Shown in pieces: positions 36,464-48,203 of a stretch of DNA of 64,000 nucleotides (position 1 is the first letter of the stretch; every line of letters starts with the position of its first letter). The DNA comes from Symbiodinium microadriaticum (lineage: Eukaryota > Sar > Dinophyceae > Suessiales > Symbiodiniaceae). Below the pieces are notes generated by a model, which worked only from the letters and a program-made list of their open reading frames with translations, was not told the DNA's origin and made no database searches. Location of the stretch: NCBI GenBank assembly GCA_001939145.1, contig LSRX01000666.1, positions 62,001 through 126,000 on the forward strand. Direction: 5' to 3'. The translations under genes and the position numbers were made by a program.

Positions 36464-36623
36464 GGCTGGAAGTGAGGTTTACCATCTTCCATGTCCTCTG
36501 TGCCACTGCGGCGATCAGCGCGTTCTCCGTCAAGATGCTGGCATTTGGCTCAGATGTTGGCAGCACTCGGCACTACGCGAAAAGGCTGCCTCACCTGGTT
36601 GGCAATGTTGATCCGTTCAGGCA
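36464..36623 (+). CDS. exon encoding a membrane helix, unknown protein
   Basis: Flanked by acceptor cattccag and donor CA|GTGAGC. The 160-bp exon reads without stops as LEVRF, a hydrophobic helix (TIFHVLCATAAISAFSVKML), then a polar segment (AKRLPHLVGNVDPFRQ). Both splice signals are close to consensus. The family was not recognised, and neighbouring exons could not be connected. Confidence 0.4.
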
Positions 36624-37276
36624 GTGAGCTTCAAAGTCGTCAACCCGGACATCTCCTGGTGCGACACTTAACGCCCGGTCAGATGACATGAACAATGCTG
36701 AGAAGTGCCAACCATGTCTTTGACAGGAAGCAAGAGTCTGCAGTCTTTGGTTAGCTGCCGCGAGTCCAAGGTGGTATCGTCTTTTCAGTATCCTCGCCAA
36801 TGCCTCAGCCTTTATGTCATCTTGTGGAGAAGGTGCCCAGTCTTCGGTGGCCTGTTGTGACAGGCAACTTTGAACCAGATCATGGGTGCCGTCTACATTG
36901 ATCGCGTTTTGCAGGCCCATGCAGATGGTTGCCGGGGTAGTATGAAGTAGAACATAGTAGAACAGCAAGTAGAAACAGGAGCAGATCGGACGTCATGTTT
37001 GCATGAATCAGCTGAGAACTGATCGATCTGATTTACCGAGGGCTTGACTGAGACAAGTTATTCGGGTCGAAGGAGTGTCGGTCGGACTTTGTGGAGGCAG
37101 AAGGCAGTTTTGAAAGAAGGGGTGAAGGCCGACTGCAGCACAAGTTCCCCCGTTTGCGAGCAGAGAAAGCCCTCGGGGTGCCTGATCGCTTCACTTCAAG
37201 GATGCAAGACGGAGATGGGATGAAGAGTGTGCTGCCCGTTGGGCTCCCCGTCTGGCTTGCAAGCTGTGCATAACTC

Positions 37277-37612
37277 TTGAGACCCAGTGTCCGAATGTTT
37301 GGGCAAGGAACCCTACAGTCAGTGGCCTTTGAGATTTGTGACTCCGTACATCGCCTGGTGTTGGCTTTCGTTCTGAATTTCGAGATGAACGCACCCGTGG
37401 ACATGTTCCTTCGACGCATCGTGCGCAGGCCAGAACAGCAACACTCCGAACGAACCAGTAAGCTTTCAGAAAACCATGACCTTTGCTTTTCTTCGCCGGT
37501 GCAGGACCGCGTTTTCCTTTTCGTCTTCGGTGGTCGCGATGCCACATACGAAGACGACGAGCTGGCGTACAAGAACGTGTCTCTGCTGGTTTTGGAGGGT
37601 GGATTGCCTTGA
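37277..37612 (+). CDS. possible two-exon fragment, unknown protein
   Basis: The first part (VLAFVLNFEMNAPVDMFLRRIV) ends near a consensus donor GTAAGC at about 37459. A second segment after the acceptor ggtgcag (37505 onward) reads RVFLFVFGGRDATYEDD to a stop at 37610. The FGGRD segment resembles a Kelch-type blade, but the phases of the two parts do not join cleanly, and the antisense strand is open over the whole region. Confidence 0.28.
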   Translation: MRPSVRMFGQGTLQSVAFEICDSVHRLVLAFVLNFEMNAPVDMFLRRIVRRPEQQHSERTSKLSENHDLCFSSPVQDRVFLFVFGGRDATYEDDELAYKNVSLLVLEGGLP

Positions 37613-38442
37613 CTCATTGCCAGTGCCAGCTGCGGCTGTGGCGAGAGGAAGATCCGTGAAATGATGCCAGGCTTACATGACCCGAATGGTCAGAGAGCCT
37701 TCCCCTCAGTTTCAGAAGCAGAGCAGCTTCTCGCCCGTCGCAGAGGGAGCCGTCCTATGTTTTGCGGTGCTCAGGATCTGGGTCAAATACTCAGACTCGG
37801 GGTCCCAGGCTAAGTTTGCAACCTTCTGTTTATCATCTGATGCTGCCTTTGCACAGTGCATGACGGCATATTCAGTGTGAGGCACTATTTCTCAGCCATC
37901 GTCCTGCTTGCGACCTTCGATCACTACGACTTGCAGTGGCTTATGATTGAACAGACGGAGGTGCTCTCTGGGGTACGATGGGTTGACCTCCACAAAAACC
38001 AAGCTCAAGCTCGCTGTCTCAGCTTCGAATTCGGTTTGCCTATTTCCGCAGCTGGCGGCCCGACGAATCTTGCTTGTGTTCTTTGTGCAGTTCTCAAATG
38101 TGGAGTTCGGCTTGCTTCGCTCTTCCGGTTAGATCTCAGATGCTGAGTGAAACCAGAGCACGCCCGCCTGTGCTCGTGAAGACGTGTTTGTCTCCGTATT
38201 TAGTATTTCGTCATCTGGACCCAGTGCACATTAAGTCCTAGCCGCCTTAGCCTCTTAGCCCAAGCAGTGCTCAAAACAGGGAAGCAAGCTTCACTTCCAT
38301 GTTTCCTTGTCTTCTGTATTACACTGGGTGCGGGGTGCCTGGAAGGATGACGATGACTACGTGCTACAACGCCTGGGCCTTGCTCCACAAAGGACGGTTT
38401 CGGCGTCCCCCACTCAGCCGTCGGGTGGCCGTCACTGTGCAG

Positions 38443-38850
38443 CTATCGGGGGAACATGTGGGAACAAAGCCCACTAAGCACTAAGCCGAGGCCTGCTGAA
38501 GGACTGACATCGCGCCCAAAGAAGGCCGGGGTTCTTAGAGCCTGTGTTGCACCATGCGCTTCGAAGGGTTCCGTGGCTTCATAGAAGGCAACGTCCGGAA
38601 TTGATGACACCACGTGGTGGAACAAGTTCTGGATAATGCATGGCCCTAAAAGCTGACAAGTCAGACGAGACTCTTCTTTTGCGGGGACTTCCCAAGGCTG
38701 GGATGCCATACCATCAGCCGAGTGCAGTCCAGCCCAGAGCTGGAGACCGTCCATGAGGACTTGGATCCTATGTTCTTCTGCCTCGGATGCTTGGCTTCCA
38801 GCATGGTCTTCACGCAGGAATTCCAAGAGTCTCCTGTGCACTCCCTGCAT
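38443..38850 (-). CDS. possible hypothetical protein, minus strand
   Basis: 136-codon minus-strand frame with protein-like composition (LFHHVVSSIPDVAFYEATEP and surrounding residues). Plus-strand frames overlap, and no homology was recognised. If real, it would be divergent from the aldo-keto reductase gene at 39073. Confidence 0.25.
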   Translation of the reverse strand: MQGVHRRLLEFLREDHAGSQASEAEEHRIQVLMDGLQLWAGLHSADGMASQPWEVPAKEESRLTCQLLGPCIIQNLFHHVVSSIPDVAFYEATEPFEAHGATQALRTPAFFGRDVSPSAGLGLVLSGLCSHMFPR

Positions 38851-39072
38851 TCAGCCGCATCCCAAGCTTGTTCCTTGCCACAGCTCGTGTTTTTTTTTCC
38901 AGTGGGGCCAAGTTTGTCCACCAAGTTTGCAGTCGTGTAGCTGCACGGCTGGCGTGCTCTGGGTGTGACTATCTGCAGCGTGAGCCGCAACGCCAGGATG
39001 CTAGATATGCTAGCGAATCAATCAGGTTTGCCATGACCGCCACAGAAGGCTTGCCGAGGTCCCTGAAGGAGG

Positions 39073-40041
39073 ATGAACTGGTGTTTCCTGCCTCGCCTGA
39101 GCTTAGCAGCCCTTTGGAGCCTGTTTGGTGGCGACTGGAGTTTAGCTTCTGCCTCCCCTGCGCCAGCGGAACCTTCTGCTGAGAAATCTTTGCGCAATGG
39201 CCGTTCAATGCCGACCCTCGGATTGCAGGTTCCCGAGGGGCCAGACACAGCGATTGCTTGGGCCACGAGTTTCGGTTATAGGATGTTGGACATCATAGTA
39301 AATGAGTCGAGCGCAGGGCAGGCCATTCGTGGGTCCAGTGTTTCTCGATCTCGTTTGTTTCTCTCAGCACGGCTCTCGGAAAATGGTTTTCAGGAGGCCC
39401 ACCGCTGCATTCGACAAAGTCTCCAGCTGCTGCGGGTGGATTATATTGACCTTTACCTCATGGCCTCACCTAAAAAGCTTATCGAAACCTGGGATGCCAT
39501 GGTAGAGATGCGAAAGATGGGCTTGGCCAGGAGTTTAGGGGTCTGTGATTTCGAGCTGCTTCACCTGGAGACCTTGAAGTCCCATGGAAGGGAGCTACCA
39601 GAGGTCTTGCAACTCAAGATGAATCCCGTCACCTGGCATCAACATCGGGCTTTACTCGAATGGTGTCAGCGACATGGTGTTCTGATCCAGGCAGCTAGGG
39701 TTTTCGCCCTGCCAGCGGCAAAGGCTTTTCAGCAGCTCCGATCTATCCCAGCACTCAGAGATCATCGTGCAAAGACAGCAGCTCAAGTGCTGTTGCGATG
39801 GGCGATCCAGATGAACTTTCAGGTGATTCCACGAAGTCGACGCAAGGATCACATTGTCGAAAATGCCGATCTGTGGTCTTTCAATCTCTCAGCCGAAGAG
39901 ATGCACCAAATTTCAGCCCTTGGGCATGAATCCGCAGAGGGCGGCCGTGAAAATCCTTCGGCCCGCGCCTCCCTTGATTTAGGTGACACTACCCTCGGCA
40001 GCAGGTCGAGGGAGCTGTCAAACCCTGCGACGGAACTCTGA
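39073..40041 (+). CDS. aldo-keto reductase homologue, catalytic tetrad degenerate
   Basis: Single-exon, 322-residue protein of normal family length with a hydrophobic leader (about residues 5-28) that looks like a signal peptide. Family blocks in order: MPTLGLQVP (46), GYRMLD (69-74), LRVDYIDLYLM (120-130), LIETWDAMVEMRKMGLARSLGV (about 136), LLEWCQRHGVLIQA (194-207), and the NADPH-binding end VIPRSRRKDHIVENADLWSF (251-270). Aldo-keto reductases use Asp-Tyr-Lys-His. Asp73 is present, but the Tyr block is shortened to VNES, the Lys position is Arg100 (FLSARL) and the His position is Ala131 (LYLMASP). It is therefore probably inactive in the classical reaction, or has been repurposed. The lack of introns suggests a retrocopy origin (inference). 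Confidence 0.88.
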   Translation: MNWCFLPRLSLAALWSLFGGDWSLASASPAPAEPSAEKSLRNGRSMPTLGLQVPEGPDTAIAWATSFGYRMLDIIVNESSAGQAIRGSSVSRSRLFLSARLSENGFQEAHRCIRQSLQLLRVDYIDLYLMASPKKLIETWDAMVEMRKMGLARSLGVCDFELLHLETLKSHGRELPEVLQLKMNPVTWHQHRALLEWCQRHGVLIQAARVFALPAAKAFQQLRSIPALRDHRAKTAAQVLLRWAIQMNFQVIPRSRRKDHIVENADLWSFNLSAEEMHQISALGHESAEGGRENPSARASLDLGDTTLGSRSRELSNPATEL

Positions 40042-40059
40042 TGCTGAGAGGGACTGAAA

Positions 40060-40760
40060 ATCCTACTTGCCCTGCAGGCAGTTGCTTGAACAGCAGGCTT
40101 CGCCTGAGCAAGGCTGTAGAGCAGCGGGCCTTGGTTTGTCAAATCTGGGCACAAGGCGCCGAAAGATGATGAGGATGTCGAGAGAAACGAGGTCGCCTGG
40201 GTCCTGGCTGTCCTCAAAAGACTTGAGCAAACCAATCGCGCTTTCGCAGGAGAGGCATGAGAAGACCCAGGAGCAGGCCACGCCGGAAGATCGTCCTCGG
40301 CGACGATCGATGTCCGAGAATCTGTCGCACAAGGCCCTGGTGGTGGGATTGAGGAATTCGGGGCATGTCACCTCCTGACAAGGCCTCGGCGGCCTCGAAG
40401 ATTACTCCCATCAGCTTGAAGCTGCCCTCCTCGGACGGGCTCGGCCCTGTTGCCAGCGAGCGATCGGGGCAGGAAAGGCTGTGTTAGATTCATTGGGCCT
40501 TGCCACTGCTGTGAGCATGTGTTCGCTTTGCTGGACCAGGAGGAAAGCGCTCTTTCAGAAACACCGAAAACAAATCGAAACAGCCTGATGGACAACCAGG
40601 ACTTGAGCGTGTGCCTTCCTTCCACCCTTTCCTTGTGCCGCGTCTATCGGTACGTTTCGGAAGCTCACCTTGTTTGAGGATTGCATCAGCGAGTCGTCGC
40701 AGCCACTGCTCTTCCCGGTTCAGGACCGAAACGCTTTCAGGGGAATCCAAACGTGGAAGG
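40060..40760 (-). CDS. possible minus-strand gene, several exons
   Basis: Segments with protein-like composition read on the minus strand: VLNREEQWLRRLADAILKQ (about 40745-40670), ending at a consensus donor CAAG|GTGAGC; GSFKLMGVIFEAAEALSG (about 40435-40380); EFLNPTTRALCDRFSDIDRR (about 40360-40300); and SAIGLLKSFEDSQDPGDLVS with ILIIFRRLVPRFDK (about 40245-40130). The last two share one open frame. Leucine-rich helices of this kind are HEAT-like, but no family can be named. It would be convergent with the aldo-keto reductase and the main exception to plus-strand orientation. Confidence 0.35.
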
Positions 40761-43037
40761 GGCCGGCAGACGAGCTGGCAGGGAGCGCAGCATGCGAAGC
40801 ATGGCCAAATGCCAGCAGCGATGGGGCTTGCTCTTGGTGGCCATGGTGAAGGTGTGAGGGATGAGCTGCAGGAAGCTTGGGCGGGACGGGACAAGGAAAC
40901 GGTGGGCAAGGATCGTGGGCTGCCAAACAGGCTGGGGTTTGTGCCTGCCAGGCGAAATGCCCCAGGCTTCCTCGTCCCGAACTGTCGCCACAGAAGCCCG
41001 TGTGTTTCGGGTTTTCTTCTGCTGAGCTTGACACATCCTGACACTTTGGAGGCAAGGAAAGCATGGTTTCTTCTGTTTTGCAGAAGGCTAAAGCCGGACC
41101 CTGCCTCTACTTCGTGTCATGACTCGACATGGCGACCCGTTTCCTGTTTGGCCAAACACTGCAGATCGTCTTTGAATTTGGTTGGGTAGGATATATACAT
41201 TAACCATTCGTAATGGAACCCTCTTGCATCAACCCACAATTGTTTATTGTCTTTCAGACTGCGGACCACCAGGGCTTTTCCATTTCCATGGCATTCTCAA
41301 CCTTGAGAATCCGCCTACGTTATTCACGCCTGGATATCATAGTCGCCATTTCTAGAGAGTTGTCAGATTTGCACAGATCTGGACCTACGGGGTCTCTGAA
41401 AGAGTCCGGATTCATTGAAGAGTGCTCGGCCGCTCAACATGCCGACCACTGCGTGGCTCCAGGACCCAGCCGGCTCGGACTTGGCGAGCCGAGAGTCCAC
41501 TCACAGCGACGTCCTCAAGGAAACCGGTTGCACACGAAGGAGAAGTGGTGGGTGGGTTCGGATAGGGGCGGGGGCCTGGATTCTAAGGTTCGACGGGAAT
41601 GGCAGCAATTGCCCGTGCATTTCAAAGCAGGTGCAACGTCAGGCTCTTACGTAATTGCTCTCGGCTGACGGAACTCTGTTCCAGAATGTTTCTGACTTCT
41701 GTTGAGGCATTGGGGGATAGCTGGAACGGTTGGACAGAGGGAACCTTCCCGAAACGGCTTGTGCCTGAGAAGTCCGAGAATTTGCTAGACTCTGCTTCGC
41801 CGATTTGGTACCTAAGCCCACCGGTGATCGGCATCGTGTTGCATGGCACTATGTATCTAATCTAGACTTTTGAATCCCAGGGCTGGCTATCTCGCGTGGG
41901 CAGACGGTTGGAGTGACAGTGGAATCCCGATGTCCAGGCAAAGATTTGCTGCATGCGGGTGAAATTTCGGAAAGCTTTGCAGCAACGGTTCCTGACCAAT
42001 CGAAGTGAATGTCGGGCAGGTCCGACACTAATGAGCTCGTCGATCTGGAACACCTCTTCACAAGCCATGAGGCCAGCATTGGTTTCCAGCGGTGCAGAGC
42101 GGTTTGTCTATGTGTCATCGTCTTGCTGCCTGCAAGGTGCTACCGGGGCCCCGTGTCAATGGTGATGACATGGTATGAATTTAAGAGCTGTTGTCTTTGC
42201 AACGCCACTACAGTTTCAAGTTGCGGTTCTTTTACCCAGCATCTAAATTTCATCGAGCGTTGAAGTGGTGTCCGAATATGCACCTGTGAGTGTGTCGAGC
42301 ATGTCTGCCGTCTTCGGGCGTATGGAATTGCAACAGCCGCTTCATAGCCACACTGCGAAGCAGTATGGAATGATACTTACTGACTTACTCGTAGCGATCG
42401 CACCATAGTGCCGCCGACACCCTTGACCGGTCTGCGAAACAAGGGAATTAGACTGAGCTCTGGCTTCTCCTCTGTGCGGCGCGCAATTCAGAGCTCACGG
42501 CTCTTTGCCTGCAGCTTCTGATGGATCGCTTCAAGCTGCGCAATTCATAGGAATCCCATCTGAAGCCGACACACACAAACACACCAACCTAGCGATGAAG
42601 CCATGACAGCCGAAAGCTGCAGCCTCCTAGCAAGGCTTATGACTCTATTGGACACTTCCCTCACGATCAACGGTAGGCTCGGATGACGGCAAGCACACGC
42701 CCATGCCTCCGACATGGTCTGCCCGACTGTGTCTTGGAGCGATCCGAGGCTGTGGACAGCAAAGCGGCGACTTGTCCACCGCTTTGTTATCTCTAGGCTT
42801 CCTCTCGTTTCTCTTAACTTCGGTCCCCCACCAGGCCCCCGTCCTCCAAACTCTCACTCCCTCCTTCCCACGTCAAGTGCTCTCTCTCTCTCTCTCTTTC
42901 TTTCGGCGCTTTTCTTTTTCTGTGTCTGCACACCCACGCACAATCATCCTGCGAGAGTTTTTCTATGCTGCAGTTCAGCATGGTGGATCACCAGTGTGGA
43001 ACCTTTGCACAGTTTCACTCAGCTTTTTCTCTGCCAG
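40761..43037. other. no supported gene; (CT)n at about 42881-42902
   Basis: Overlapping frames of 60-150 codons without a recognisable family. A short (CT)n tract lies upstream of the ADP-ribosyltransferase-fold gene and may be part of its 5' region or an intron. Confidence 0.4.
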
Positions 43038-43951
43038 GATAGGGCTACTGAGGACTTTCTCGACCACCTCCACAATTTCAGCCTTGAAGAGAAGAAGCTA
43101 GTGGACATGCTGTCTGCGCGCGGAGCTTCTTTGCCCAGCTCGCTGTCAAGCATGCTCACGAAGGACTGGGTCGAACATCGTGTCAGGCTTCCTCTTGGGT
43201 TCGCTGTTCTCGTTCCGGATCACCCAATGAAGAGAGTCAGAGTTGGAGTGGGCAGCAATTGTATGCACATGCATGCAGTTGCTTCAGATCCGAAGCGTGG
43301 AGGCAAGACACATGACGCGTGCGGAAGAAGCAGCAGCGTTTGCCTATGTCACGGATCCACACCTCGCCAAAGACATCCACAGGCTCCGGAGCCCAGCAAC
43401 CGATGCAGAGTTTGCACGTCATGAGTGAGCTGAAAATGCTTTAGGCTGATGCGGGCACAAAGTTGGCCGGCACTTTTCGCGGAGCGCCTGCAGATGCATT
43501 TAAAACTGTCTTCCCGGAGCATGGTCTCGTGTCCACTTCATGCCACCTCAGGCACGGACATGCCGTCAAGGCACTGGTGGGATATGTACGCAAAATGGAA
43601 CAAGGCTATGCAGCCAAACGAGCACTGTATCGTGGCACACGATTGCCCGAATATCACCTGACCGAGAACTATGTGGTCGGGCGCATCATCACCTGGCATT
43701 CATTTGCGAGTGTCACCAGCGATCGTCAGCTTGCTGAGTCCTACACTCGGCAAGATGACCTGTTCGGTTCCTTCGGGTCCGAGGGTGTCCCCGTTGTCTT
43801 TGCGATCCACACGAGTGCCGGTCGCGGGGCGCGGCTTCCAGGGAACCCCGAGCTACTCCTGGCGCCCTTTACCTACTTCGAGGTTCTGTCTGTGGAGCGT
43901 CAGAGAGTTTGGGCGCCGGCCCGAGCGGAATCGGCCTTGAGCACTGCATGA
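43038..43951 (+). CDS. ADP-ribosyltransferase-fold protein (ART/R-S-E class)
   Basis: Three exonic stretches are visible. 43038-43257 follows ttctctgccag and encodes LEEKKLVDMLSARGASLPSS and onward. About 43300-43428 encodes RAEEAAAFAYVTDPHLAKDI. The last exon, about 43455-43951, carries the fold: AKRALYRGTRLPEY (Arg codon 43631), ITWHSFASVTSD (Ser block about 43700-43720), VVFAIHTSAGRGARLPGNPELLLAP and YFEVLSVE. These match the R-S-ExE pattern of arginine-type mono-ADP-ribosyltransferases, which transfer ADP-ribose from NAD to proteins. The usual Glu-x-Glu is Asn-x-Glu (GNPEL): the catalytic Glu (43850) is kept, the first is Asn. Target unknown. Exon joins between 43257 and 43455 and the true start are unresolved. 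Confidence 0.7.
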
Positions 43952-46900
43952 AAGGGCAGAGCGCTGACATACCTTGGGAAGCACTCAAAATTGCTGTGTC
44001 ATAGGTTGTTTTCAATCGCTGCATTGAGAGTCTGTGGAGGTGGTGGCAAGAAGGGCTCCTCTGGTAATTAGCTACAGGGAAGTGATTGGGGAGCAACCGA
44101 AGTGGGTGGGCTTGCATGTTGGGGGCGACATGTTACAGCAAGGTAGGTAAGATCGGCGCAGCCTTGCATGCAAGGCAAATGCAACAAGCAGCTGTCAGGT
44201 CATCACGCTGCAGGTGGTGAAATTGCAGCGCTCCTGGGTGGAGACCAGCCCTCACAGACTTGTCCTTCTTCATCCGGGAAGTATGCCGTGGCCGTGGTCA
44301 GAAACACCCAAAGAGGCACGTCCTGGCACGGGACTGTGCATCCATGTTTCGGTTTCAACACGCAGGTTTTGTCGGAGCTGGAGGAGGACGCTGAAGAAGC
44401 GATCACACGCAAGTTAGACCCTCCAGGCGCATTGAATACTTCCGACTTTTTGAGGTGTCCTGCTAGGATCCACATGCCGATACAAGTAGCACTGGTCGTG
44501 ACTTGCACTGCTGTCGTCGAGCCACATACCCTAGCGTTACTCTCTGCCTGCTTGGTTGTGACGAAGCAGCAGCTCGGGTTGAGACTTGGTATGAGGTCGC
44601 AGATTGCTCAGGTGCACTGCTCCTGGCCACGTTCGTGGCAATGATAAACGGCGTGCTTGTATTGCTGCGACTTGACCAACTTGATCACTGCAAACACCCT
44701 CATGTTGCCTCATGAACTTTCTTGGAGGTCAGCAGGCGGGCTAGAAACTGGCAGAAGCTTGTGTCCAAATCCTGAAATAATTGAAGCGAGTTTCGGGGTG
44801 GTATGACTGGTGGCTTTTGCTTCCGGCTTGAGGGTAGGACTCTGGCGGCGTGATGGAAACTCTTTGTGTCCACAGCATGTTTCCAAGCGTCGAGGTGTTC
44901 CACTGTCGTCAGGATGTCTGCAAGTCTTGCGGCCGTCTTCGAAGGGCAGCTTGCATATAGGTGTGTTAGAGCTGCTTGCCGTGGCTGCTCCACAGTCATC
45001 TGATCAAGTTATCAAGCAGAGAATGTCATCAAATCTTGAGGGGCAAGCAAGATGTTGCAAGCACCATCACAGAGGGCGTCTGCCGTCGATCTCTGCACAG
45101 GGGGGCGTGGCAGCCGTATTGAATAACAAGACTGGGAAGGACGCTTCGTAACGGAGCAGGTACTACTATCTGTTGCTGCAGCATGTGTTAACCTATTGAA
45201 CTTGTTACTACAAGGCCGCGGCTGCAGGATATCGAAACGATATGGCATGACTGAAGTTGGGCAGGGACACGAGAAGGAGAGATCTGTTTTCGGAAGCAGG
45301 TGCATGTCCCTTTTTTCGCACATGGGTGACATCAAACCATTGCACGACCGCCTTTGTCTGTGTGCAAGGAAACACAAAGCCGCAGTGTGGTGCTGGACCA
45401 AAAACTTTCAAAATCCACTTTCGCGGTTGTTCCTTGGTTCGGGCCTTGTGGACAAAACTCGCCGTGGTCGATAAGACTCTCCAGAAGGTCAGCATGAAGC
45501 TGAAGGCGGCATCGTGACATGGCATGGCAGGCTGTCGCAGTATCATGCAGAATGGCTCTCAACCAGTACCTAGTACCAGGCACAAGAGATGCGACCCGAA
45601 CCGGACCGACTGCTCTAACCGAAAGCCGAAGACTCGAACCGGAAGTAGGGATCCTCAGAGGAGGTCATCCAAGGACGCAGTCATCAGCTGTTGTTCGACT
45701 TCCTTCTGCTTAATCCTGTGGCTAAGGTACTTCGCTGGATTTGATGTAGATGACTTCGCCATCGTATACATGCAGCAGACCTGAGAGAGAGCCGGCTCAG
45801 AAGACGTGCCGCAAGTTGCCTGGAACACAACTCTTGGTGGAGGTTCCTTGTCATCCTTGTCTAGAAATTTGCCCAAAGCTATTTGGGGGCGGGGGGGGGG
45901 TTGCAGCGAAGATGCATGTCTCGAGCATAGGCACTGAGCTCAGAAACTGTGGAGCTGTGCCACAACACGACATGTGGCTACCTGGATGTCTTGGTATAGA
46001 GTATAGAGGAGGAAGAACACCGTAAAACAAGAGAAAGTTGCTAGAGTCTATTGGTGCCACAACGACCAGCACACCGACAAGTCGAACAAGTTACAAAGTA
46101 TATGGGCTGACGTGTCCAGTGTCCGGTGATGTCATGCTTCGCGCCAGCCGTTGCAGGTTGGGCCCTTGTTCTGTAAGATGAACGAAACGTTGGCAAGCTG
46201 GTTAGAGATTTCTCTGCACAGCAGCTTTTGAGGTCCACGGCCCGTAGTCTGCGGCCAAGACAACTTGCGCGAAGCACCAAAACCAATGGCTCGGGCTCGT
46301 GCAAAGGCGGTGCCGTGGAGTCCTGGGAGTGTGCCCCGAGCCCCGGAGGAGACTGTTGCCTTTACATGCTGCACGAAAGTGCGGACCAAGGCCGTATCCG
46401 AATGGCGCCACAGCGCCCATGCAACAACCTGTGAGTGCATACGGAGGCCACGAAGTGGCTCAGAGAGCTTACACCGTCCGATCAAACATATTCGTGCCGT
46501 AAGTTGCAGGAGCCCCGCTTCAAGGCATCGTGCCGGGTCAGGCCATCGCTATAGCCCGTCCAATCTGGAGCGAATAGCAGAAGTATCGTTGCATAAGCCT
46601 GTCATGTCTGCGGTTGGTACTACGTAGTGTTGTTCAGGTTCATTTGCATTGATTTGGGAGTTGCAGGTCGATGGCCTGCAAGCGGAGGCCCGTGGAACCC
46701 ACTGCTCTACATTGCTCTGCATAGCCTGAAAGATCCTGAATTTCTATGTCCATGTCCCCTGTGAAAGGTGGCACGGCGGAAGGCTGCAGAGTCTCGTGTG
46801 CAGGAACTCGAGGCACCTCAAACCTCTGGGAGCATGGCCAGTAGCATGGCCTATCACTTGCTTACATAGTTTCGCTGCTTTGATCGCTACGGCCCGAGGG

Positions 46901-46976
46901 GGGCGTGGCTTGCGGTCTAGGATAGATCTCACACCTGCGCTGACATGCAGCAGGACTAGACTCAAGACAAGATCCG
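43952..46976. other. no supported gene; poly-G tract near 45886-45900
   Basis: Overlapping frames on both strands, the longest 44168-44644 (+). None has a recognisable domain or a clear exon structure. Confidence 0.4.
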
Positions 46977-47307
46977 GTGAGAAGACTCTTGTTGAACTCT
47001 CGTGAGGCACTCGTGGCTCGTTTGCAAAACCGTGTCGCCGTCCTCGAGGGAAAGCCCAAAGGCTCGCGGGCTGGTGCACGTCCGCAATCTGAGAGACGGA
47101 TGCACACCAGTCAAGCAATATTGAAGCTACAACGGCGGAAATGTATTTCGAATCCTTGCGACGACACAAAGAAAGTTGTCAGCAGATGAACTGGATGATA
47201 GAGGCGAGCTCAAAAAGTTAAACAAGTGCCTGCAAACCGAAGATCCGAGATGCAAGTGGCGGGACAAGGCTAATACTGTCAAACACTCGAACACCTGTGC
47301 ACTTTAG
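46977..47307 (+). CDS. possible exons of a charged, helical protein
   Basis: The segment near 46995-47060 reads SREALVARLQNRVAVLEGKP, which is coiled-coil-like. After a gttgtcag acceptor at about 47180, another frame reads DELDDRGELKKLNKCLQTED and continues to a stop at 47305. The join between them is not established; no family. Confidence 0.25.
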
Positions 47308-47582
47308 GCTGCTAGTCCGAGTCTATACGAGAACCGACACAGCAGCAGCAGTGCCAAACTGTGCAGGCGGGCCTCGGCGTTCCGTCCCAGCACATGCCTC
47401 AACTGCCCTTTTGTTGCTTGGACTCTTCATGTGCGGAACCGTTCCGTCATATGCTGACGGTAGACGGCATGCAGTGCAACGCTCTGACAAATCCGCATGG
47501 ATCGCCAAGGCGCGCAAGCAGGGCGTTGATACACAGGCTCGTCCAATGTGTATGTGTATATGTGTACATGTTTACAGATGTA

Positions 47583-48172
47583 CATAAGAAGCATATATAT
47601 ATATATGAGCATATATATATATATATATACACACATACACACACACACACACACACCCACCCACACACACACACACGTGTGGGTGTTTGTGTGTGTGTGT
47701 GTGTGGGTGTGTGTGTGTGTGCGTGTGCGTGTGCGTGTGTGTGTGTGTGTGTGGGTGTTTGTGTGTGTGTGTATATTATATGTGTGTGTGTGTGTGCGTC
47801 AGTGCGTGTGTCTGTCGGTCTGTCTGTCTGTCCGTTTGTCTCTGTCTTTTTGTCTCTCTCCGTCTGTCTCTCTGCGTCTCTCTGTCTCTGTCTCTGTCTC
47901 TGTCTCTGTCTCTGTCTCGGTCTCTGTCTCTGTCTCTGTCTCTGTCTGTCTATTTGCAGGTCCTTGTCCATCTCCATGTGCATGTGCATTCGTATGTGTC
48001 TGCATTACCTGTGTGTATACGATACATACATACATACATACATGCATGCATACATACATACGTATATACATGCATGCATACAGATTTATGCATTTGTGTA
48101 TGTATCTATATATATCTATATGCATACATACATACATACATACATACATACATAAATACATACATACATACA

Positions 48173-48203
<31 letters not shown>

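Noticed and set aside
37505-37612. Kelch-repeat call for the FGGRD segment
   Set aside because: A single blade-like motif with inconsistent phase to its neighbour is not enough to assign the family.
37033-37617. 194-codon minus-strand frame
   Set aside because: Ser/Arg/Pro-rich with no domain; equally explained as the shadow of plus-strand exons. Not firmly excluded.
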